Origin: Chloroflexota bacterium
GTDB taxonomy: Bacteria > Chloroflexota > Limnocylindria > Limnocylindrales > CSP1-4
Assembly (NCBI GenBank): GCA_016191395.1
Contig: JACPOS010000025.1
Span: forward strand, 17,158-81,157
Reading direction: 5' to 3'
Length of the DNA stretch: 64,000 nucleotides
In this document: piece by piece, positions 59,790 through 64,000 of the stretch
How the letters are laid out: every line of letters begins with the position of its first letter
Numbering within the stretch: the stretch's first letter is position 1
Notes under the pieces: generated by a model
Databases searched by the model: none
Told to the model about the DNA's origin: nothing
The model's input: only the letters and a program-made list of their open reading frames with translations
Position numbers and translations under genes: made by a program

Positions 59790-61096
59790 ACGAGCCCCGC
59801 GGCCTGTCGCCGGCGCATCGGCCGCCAGGCGCGCTCGATGGTCTGGGTCCGCTCCGGCCCCACCGACACCAGCACGATCGGCACGCCAGCGAGCTCCTCG
59901 ACGGCCGTCACGTACCGCCGCGCATTCTCCGGGAGTCCGGCGAGTGACCGCACGTCGTGGATCGGCTCGGCCCACCCATCGAACCACTCGTACACCGGCT
60001 TGGCGCGGCCCAGCACCTCGGCCGACGACGGCCACCGCTCGACACGCGCCCCATCCACCTCGTACGCGACGCAGAGCGGGATCGACTCCAGGCCGGACAG
60101 GATGTCCAGCTTGTTGAGCATGATGCTGCTCACGGAGTTGACCGCGACCGCGTACCGGATCGGCACCGCGTCGAACCAGCCGACGCGCCGCGGACGGCCC
60201 GTGGTCGTGCCCACCTCGTGCCCGCGCTCGCGGATCCCCTCGCCGATCTCGTCGAGCAGCTCCGTTGGGAACGGCCCCGAGCCCACGCGCGTGGCGTAGG
60301 CCTTCATCACGCCCATGACCTCGTCGACCTGGAGCGGCCCGATGCCGCCGCCGGTCGTCGCGCCGCCCGCGACCGCGTTCGAGGAGGTCACGAACGGGTA
60401 CGAGCCGTGATCGAGGTCCAGCAGGGTGCCCTGCGCGCCTTCGAGCAGCACGTGCTCGCCGCGCGCGAGCGCAGCCTGGACGAGCCACGTCGTATCGTCG
60501 AGGTGGTCGGCCAGTCGCACACCCCAGCCCGCCGCCTTCTCGACGAGGGCCTCGACCTCGAACGGCTCGGCGCCCATCGATCCGAGGAGCAGGTTCTTGT
60601 CCGGGAGCAGCCGCGCGAGTCGCGTGCGCAGGACGGCCTTGTCGAGCAGGTCCTCCATGCGCAGCCCCACGCGCCACGCCCGGTCGCCGTACGTCGGCCC
60701 GATCCCCCGCCCCGTCGTGCCGACCTTCGCACCGTCCAGGCGCGCCTCGTTCGCCCGGTCCAGAGCAACGTGGTACGGCATGATCACGTGCGCCGCCCGG
60801 CTGACGCGGACGCGGGAGACGTCGATCCCGCGGGACATCAGCATGTCCAGCTCGCCGATGAGCGTCTCGGGATTCACCACGACGCCGTTGCCGATCACCG
60901 AGGTGATGTGCGGGTACAGCACGCCCGACGGCACGAGGTGCAGCTTCAGGACCTCGTCACCCTTGACCACCGTGTGGCCGGCGTTGTCGCCGCCCTGGTA
61001 GCGGACGACCATGGCGACCTGCTCGGCGAGGAAGTCCGTCGTCTTGCCCTTGCCTTCGTCGCCCCATTGGAGCCCGACCACGATCGAGGCCGGCAT
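59786..61096 (-). CDS. purA: Adenylosuccinate synthetase
   Basis: 436 residues. ASIVVGLQWGDEGKGKTTD (GTP loop with catalytic Asp), GGDNAGHTVV (catalytic His), GTTGRGIGPTYGDRA and GEHVLLEGAQGTLLDLDHG are invariant PurA motifs, and TTTGRPRRVGWFD closes the IMP site. It makes adenylosuccinate from IMP. First gene of the purine operon. ATG at 61096 is chosen by homology; an in-frame start at 61168 would add 24 unrelated residues across the leader hairpin. Confidence 0.97.
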   Translation of the reverse strand: MPASIVVGLQWGDEGKGKTTDFLAEQVAMVVRYQGGDNAGHTVVKGDEVLKLHLVPSGVLYPHITSVIGNGVVVNPETLIGELDMLMSRGIDVSRVRVSRAAHVIMPYHVALDRANEARLDGAKVGTTGRGIGPTYGDRAWRVGLRMEDLLDKAVLRTRLARLLPDKNLLLGSMGAEPFEVEALVEKAAGWGVRLADHLDDTTWLVQAALARGEHVLLEGAQGTLLDLDHGSYPFVTSSNAVAGGATTGGGIGPLQVDEVMGVMKAYATRVGSGPFPTELLDEIGEGIRERGHEVGTTTGRPRRVGWFDAVPIRYAVAVNSVSSIMLNKLDILSGLESIPLCVAYEVDGARVERWPSSAEVLGRAKPVYEWFDGWAEPIHDVRSLAGLPENARRYVTAVEELAGVPIVLVSVGPERTQTIERAWRPMRRRQAAGLV

Positions 61097-61127
61097 CAGA
61101 GTGCGCCCGCCGTCCGGGCAGCAGGAA

Positions 61128-61158
61128 TCAAAATGTCCCGGGCCTCTCGGCTCGGGAC
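61128..61158 (-). terminator. Terminator-like hairpin in the purine operon leader (attenuator candidate)
   Basis: On the minus strand GTCCCGAGCC, loop GAGA, GGCCCGGGAC form ten pairs less one A-C mismatch, followed at once by ATTTTGA. It lies 31 bases before the purA start with no gene upstream on this strand for over a kilobase, so it can only act on the leader transcript. The stem is a little stronger when read on the plus strand but lacks a U-tract there. Confidence 0.55.
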
Positions 61159-61221
61159 TTGGTTGCAAATCTCCCGCGGGGCGCCGCTGGCGTTGCGGCG
61201 CTTGGTCTGCCGGCTGGTCGG

Positions 61222-61235
61222 CCGCCTCACGGGAC
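61222..61235 (-). promoter_or_regulatory. PyrR-binding-like sequence in the purine leader RNA
   Basis: The minus strand reads GTCCCGTGAGGCGG, which fits the PyrR loop consensus RUCCNGNGAGGY over 12 positions, and CCG(U)CC-CGUGA-GGCGG can fold with a bulged U. It is 63 bases upstream of the terminator-like hairpin. A PyrR site before pur genes would be unexpected, and chance remains possible. Confidence 0.3.
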
Positions 61236-61312
61236 GGACGACGCGCCCTGATCGCGCGATCGCATGACCTCCCCTGTTCGGGCCGCCTCGACGTCGGCCC
61301 GGGACGAGGGCG

Positions 61313-61318
61313 AGTATA
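61313..61318 (-). promoter_or_regulatory. Candidate -10 box of the purine operon
   Basis: TATACT on the minus strand, 5/6 to the sigma-A consensus in a very GC-rich context. It would give a leader of about 210 bases that contains both the PyrR-like element and the hairpin. No -35 match at 17 bases. Confidence 0.35.
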
Positions 61319-61839
61319 CCCGGCGGCGCCGGGAGCCCGGTCCCGGACGCGACGATCGCCCCCCGCTGCGTCGGGAGGCGATCGGTGGTGGCGCTGCTGT
61401 GGCGATAAGTCCGCGCCGGACGCGTATTACGGCTCGAGGCCGATCACTCATGGTTGCTCGACTCGTGACCTCGAACGGGATCTCCGACGTGGACCCCTCG
61501 CCCGCTCCGGCGTCCGTTCGATCGTCCGTGGCCGACGCCCCGAGTTGTTCCCCCGGTTTGCCGCGTCTCGGCGTACTTCGAACGATGCGCCTCGGGCATC
61601 GCTGAGGCAATGAGTCAATGGTCGATGGCGTCCGCGCACCGCCCGGGGACGAAGGTACCCGTTAAGGATTCATTGCAGCGGACGAGCGTCGGCGAGCTGG
61701 CGACAGGGCCGATCGCCTGTGCATCGAGCGGTGAGCGGGAGATGACCCACGGGTGATCGACCGCCGGTAAGGTCCCGACACCGCCGCACGCAGGGTCGGC
61801 CCGTGTCCCGTCGGTCGACCGAAGAAGGAGAGCAGGACC

Positions 61840-62283
61840 GTGAACAAGGTCCTCCTGGCCGGCCGCCTGACGCGCGATCCCGAGATGCGCGCGCTGGCGA
61901 GTGGCAAGCACGTCACGCAGTTCAGCGTGGCAACAACGGAGTACGCCGGCAACGGCAAGGAACGGCCGGAATTCCATAACGTGGTCACGTGGGACCGCCT
62001 CGCGGAGGTGTGCGGGCGCTACCTCGGGAAGGGCCAGCAGGTCGCCCTCGAGGGCCGGCTGCAGACCCGGACCTGGGACGACGACAAGGGCAACCGGCAC
62101 TGGAAGACGGAGATCGTCGCGATCTCGGTCGAGATGCTCTCCGGGCGCAAGAAGAAGGACTACGCCGCCGAGTCGTCCGCCGACGCCATCGAGGCGGCGG
62201 CTACCGCCGACGGAAACGCCGAGGCTGCCGAGCTGCCGTCGATCCCTGCCGATGAGCCGATCCCCGAGGAGCTTGCCGCCTGA
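61840..62283 (+). CDS. ssb: Single-stranded DNA-binding protein
   Basis: 147 residues. MNKVLLAGRLTRDPEMRALA, FSVATTEYAGNGKERPEFHN, VVTWDRLAEVCGRYLGKGQQV and ALEGRLQTRTWDDDKGNRHW form a complete OB-fold (about 1-105). The tail is acidic (EPIPEELAA) but lacks the usual DDDIPF end that recruits repair proteins. GTG at 61840 has AAGGAG upstream. It stands alone on the plus strand, convergent with rsmI. Confidence 0.95.
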   Translation: MNKVLLAGRLTRDPEMRALASGKHVTQFSVATTEYAGNGKERPEFHNVVTWDRLAEVCGRYLGKGQQVALEGRLQTRTWDDDKGNRHWKTEIVAISVEMLSGRKKKDYAAESSADAIEAAATADGNAEAAELPSIPADEPIPEELAA

Positions 62284-62333
62284 CCGACGACTCCACCGCG
62301 CACCGCCCGGGTGGCATCGGCCCCTCCCTCGAG

Positions 62334-62347
62334 GCCGCCCGGGCGGC
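62334..62347. terminator. Palindrome between convergent ssb and rsmI
   Basis: GCCGCCC immediately followed by its complement GGGCGGC, then TTGTCCTC on the plus strand. A loop would use central bases. A possible shared terminator, weak because it has no proper U-tract. Confidence 0.3.
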
Positions 62348-62353
62348 TTGTCC

Positions 62354-63223
62354 TCAGGCCCGATCGGACTCGCGATACAGGTCGCGTCGCGAGTGGCCCG
62401 TGGTGGCCGCGACATGGCGCGCGGCATCCGTCCGGCTCGTGCCGATCCGCACGAGCTCGGCAACCTGGGCGCGGGCATCCTCGATGGACGTCGACGCCCG
62501 TTCGGTATCTTGGCCACCGGTCGCGCCGGCGACCACGACCACGACCTCGCCGCGCGCGGGGATCGAGCCCGCGCCCACCGCCGTGGCGAGCTCTGCGAGC
62601 GTTCCGCGCGCGATCTGCTCGTGCAGCTTCGTCAGCTCGCGGCAGACCTCGGCGGGCCGATCCTCGCCGCACGCCGCCGCGAGGTCACGCAGCGTGGCCG
62701 CGAGCCGCGGCGGCGCCTCGAACAGCACCGTCGCGCGATCGTCGGCCGCGAGTCGCGCCAACCGCTCCCTCCGCTCGCGCCCCGAGCGCGGCAGGAATCC
62801 TTCGAACCCCCACCGCGGTCCGGCGATCGCGCTCGCGCCGACGGCGGCGAGCACCGCCGACGCACCGGGAATGGGCACGACCGTTCCGCCTTCCGCCGCC
62901 CATGCGGCAACCAACTCGGAGCCCGGGTCGCTGACCGCGGGCGTGCCTGCATCGGTCACGAGCGCGAGATCGGCGCCGCCTCGGAGGTGGACCAGCAGCT
63001 CCGCCAGGCGATACGGCCCGCTCTGCGCGTGGAAGCTCGTTGTCCTCGTCTCGATCTCGTAGCGCGCGAGGAGGCGCCGCGAGATCCGCGTGTCCTCGGC
63101 GGCGATCAGCGGCACCGCGCGCAGCACCTCGAGTGCCCGCATCGTGACGTCGCTCAGGTTGCCGATCGGCGTGGCGACGACGTACAGCGTTCCGCCGACC
63201 GCCGCGGCCCCCTCGACGGGCAC
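62354..63223 (-). CDS. rsmI: 16S rRNA 2'-O-methyltransferase (C1402)
   Basis: 289 residues. GTLYVVATPIGNLSDVTMRAL, IAAEDTRISRRLLARY, SFHAQSGPYRLAELL, ALVTDAGTPAVSDPGSELV and PIPGASAVLAAV are the tetrapyrrole-methylase-fold motifs of RsmI. It methylates C1402 in 16S rRNA with SAM. GTG at 63223 lies 5 bases after the nadE stop, so the two are probably co-transcribed. Confidence 0.93.
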   Translation of the reverse strand: MPVEGAAAVGGTLYVVATPIGNLSDVTMRALEVLRAVPLIAAEDTRISRRLLARYEIETRTTSFHAQSGPYRLAELLVHLRGGADLALVTDAGTPAVSDPGSELVAAWAAEGGTVVPIPGASAVLAAVGASAIAGPRWGFEGFLPRSGRERRERLARLAADDRATVLFEAPPRLAATLRDLAAACGEDRPAEVCRELTKLHEQIARGTLAELATAVGAGSIPARGEVVVVVAGATGGQDTERASTSIEDARAQVAELVRIGTSRTDAARHVAATTGHSRRDLYRESDRA

Positions 63224-63228
63224 GCCGC

Positions 63229-64000
63229 TCAGGAGCGTGCCGAGCCGGGACGCCGCCGCGGGTACAGGTAGTCCACGCCGGCCGTGCGCGGGCCGAGCTT
63301 GGCGATCGGCGGCACCTGGCGCTTGAACTCGGACCTCGCGACGAGCCCCTCGACCCGTCCCACGAGCGCCCGCTCGAAGCCCATCCCGACGAGCTCGTCG
63401 GTCGATCGTCGGCGGTCGATCCGCCAGTACAGGATCCGATCCAGCAGCGGATAGCTGAACGAGCCCTCGCCCTCGTCCGTCTGGTTCGGCCACAGGTCGG
63501 CGCTCGGCGCCTTCGCGATGACCGCCTTCGGCACGCCGATCGCCGCCGCGAGCTGCCGCACCTGGCTCTTGTACAGGTCGCCGATCGGGTTGAACGCGCA
63601 CGCGTTGTCACCGAACAGCGTGGTGTACCCGATCAGGGACTCGGTCTTGTTGCCCGTCCCGACCACGAGCCCCGTGAACGCCACGGACCGGTCGTACAGC
63701 ACGGACATGCGCATCCGCGCCATGAAGTTGCCGCGTCGGAGCGCTGATGCGTCACGCACGCCGTCCCCGCCCGCTCCGGTCCCGCCGTCCGCACCGAAAT
63801 AGCCATCGACCATCGCCGTGATCTCGACGAGCTCGCTGCGGCAGCCGAGGTCGGCGGCGATCGTCTCGGCGTCGGCGCGAGACGCCGGCGAGGAGGTCCG
63901 ATACGGCATCAGGATGCACAGCAGGTTCTCTGCTCCGATCGCCTCCGCAACGAGGTAGGCGACGAGCCCGGAGTCGATGCCGCCAGATAGCCCGAGAACG
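63229..64000 (-). CDS. nadE: NAD synthetase (3' part, cut by window edge)
   Basis: The frame is open from 64000 down to its stop, 257 codons. At the edge it reads VLGLSGGIDSGLVAYLVAEA, the SGGxDS pyrophosphatase loop, followed by GTGNKTESLIGYTTLFGDNA, NPIGDLYKSQVRQLA and PSADLWPNQTDEGE. It adenylates and amidates NaAD to NAD. The N-terminus, and hence whether a glutaminase domain is fused, is outside the window. Confidence 0.92.
   Translation of the reverse strand, partial: VLGLSGGIDSGLVAYLVAEAIGAENLLCILMPYRTSSPASRADAETIAADLGCRSELVEITAMVDGYFGADGGTGAGGDGVRDASALRRGNFMARMRMSVLYDRSVAFTGLVVGTGNKTESLIGYTTLFGDNACAFNPIGDLYKSQVRQLAAAIGVPKAVIAKAPSADLWPNQTDEGEGSFSYPLLDRILYWRIDRRRSTDELVGMGFERALVGRVEGLVARSEFKRQVPPIAKLGPRTAGVDYLYPRRRPGSARS

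Larger units (their letters stand above)
61159..61839. other. Divergent regulatory region between the purine operon and ssb
   Basis: About 680 bases without a convincing gene. On the purine side lie a PyrR-site-like element and a candidate -10. Short open frames near 61264-61605 (plus) and 61227-61610 (minus) have Arg-rich, non-conserved character and no good ribosome binding site. Towards ssb I see no clear promoter. Confidence 0.5.

Noticed and set aside
61264..61605. Two overlapping short open frames in the purine-ssb intergenic region
   Set aside because: No Shine-Dalgarno, Arg/Pro-rich composition, and neither shows a known motif; more likely regulatory sequence.

Overview
This is a high-GC bacterial chromosome segment of dense, mostly minus-strand housekeeping operons. 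GTG and TTG starts are common and many genes overlap by 1-4 bases (ATGA, GTGA, TGATG, TTGA). Several traits fit a Gram-positive-type or Chloroflexota-like bacterium: a GAAC-N4-GTTC SOS box, a CIRCE element on groES-groEL, GatCAB, PcrA, purS/purQ/purL and lipoproteins with Ala/Gly-Cys lipoboxes. The phylum is inference. No CRISPR array, rRNA, insertion sequence or prophage was seen. The only mobile-type signal is the cut-off LAGLIDADG-type gene at the left edge.

1-5.8 kb: the edge LAGLIDADG-like gene behind an SOS box, tRNA-Leu(CAA), a PaaI-type thioesterase, dnaE and a lipoprotein.

5.9-17.9 kb: a divergent nucleoside uptake and salvage locus. Leftward run a BMP-family binding lipoprotein, a duplicated ABC ATPase, two permeases, a nucleoside hydrolase, an SGNH hydrolase and a P450. 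Rightward run a CoA-binding protein, cytidine deaminase, a protein I do not recognise, a PfkB kinase and a DeoD-type phosphorylase. Together they could import nucleosides, deaminate cytidine, split the glycosidic bond by hydrolysis or phosphorolysis and phosphorylate a product.

17.9-30.5 kb (leftward): a trans-sulfuration enzyme, a small membrane protein, gatB broken by an in-frame amber codon, a flavin amine oxidase, a membrane-anchored protein, a cyclase-STAND ATPase-TPR regulator, an aminotransferase, glyA, gatA and gatC.

30.5-47.9 kb: GNAT and DinB proteins, ligA, an FMN hydroxy-acid oxidase, a small secreted protein, pcrA, corA, groL-groS with promoter and CIRCE, a Tat-exported GH3 lipoprotein, tatD, an XRE regulator, a VOC protein, metG with an altered HIGH motif and a SnoaL-like protein.

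47.9-61.1 kb: one tightly coupled purine operon, purA-purD-purB-purC-purS-purQ-purL-purF-purM-purNH, ending in a PurN-PurH fusion. It supplies every enzyme from PRPP to IMP except AIR carboxylation (purE/purK), plus the first committed step to AMP. Its long leader holds a candidate -10, a PyrR-site-like sequence and a terminator-like hairpin, which suggests attenuation. The window ends with ssb (rightward), rsmI and the 3' part of nadE (leftward).
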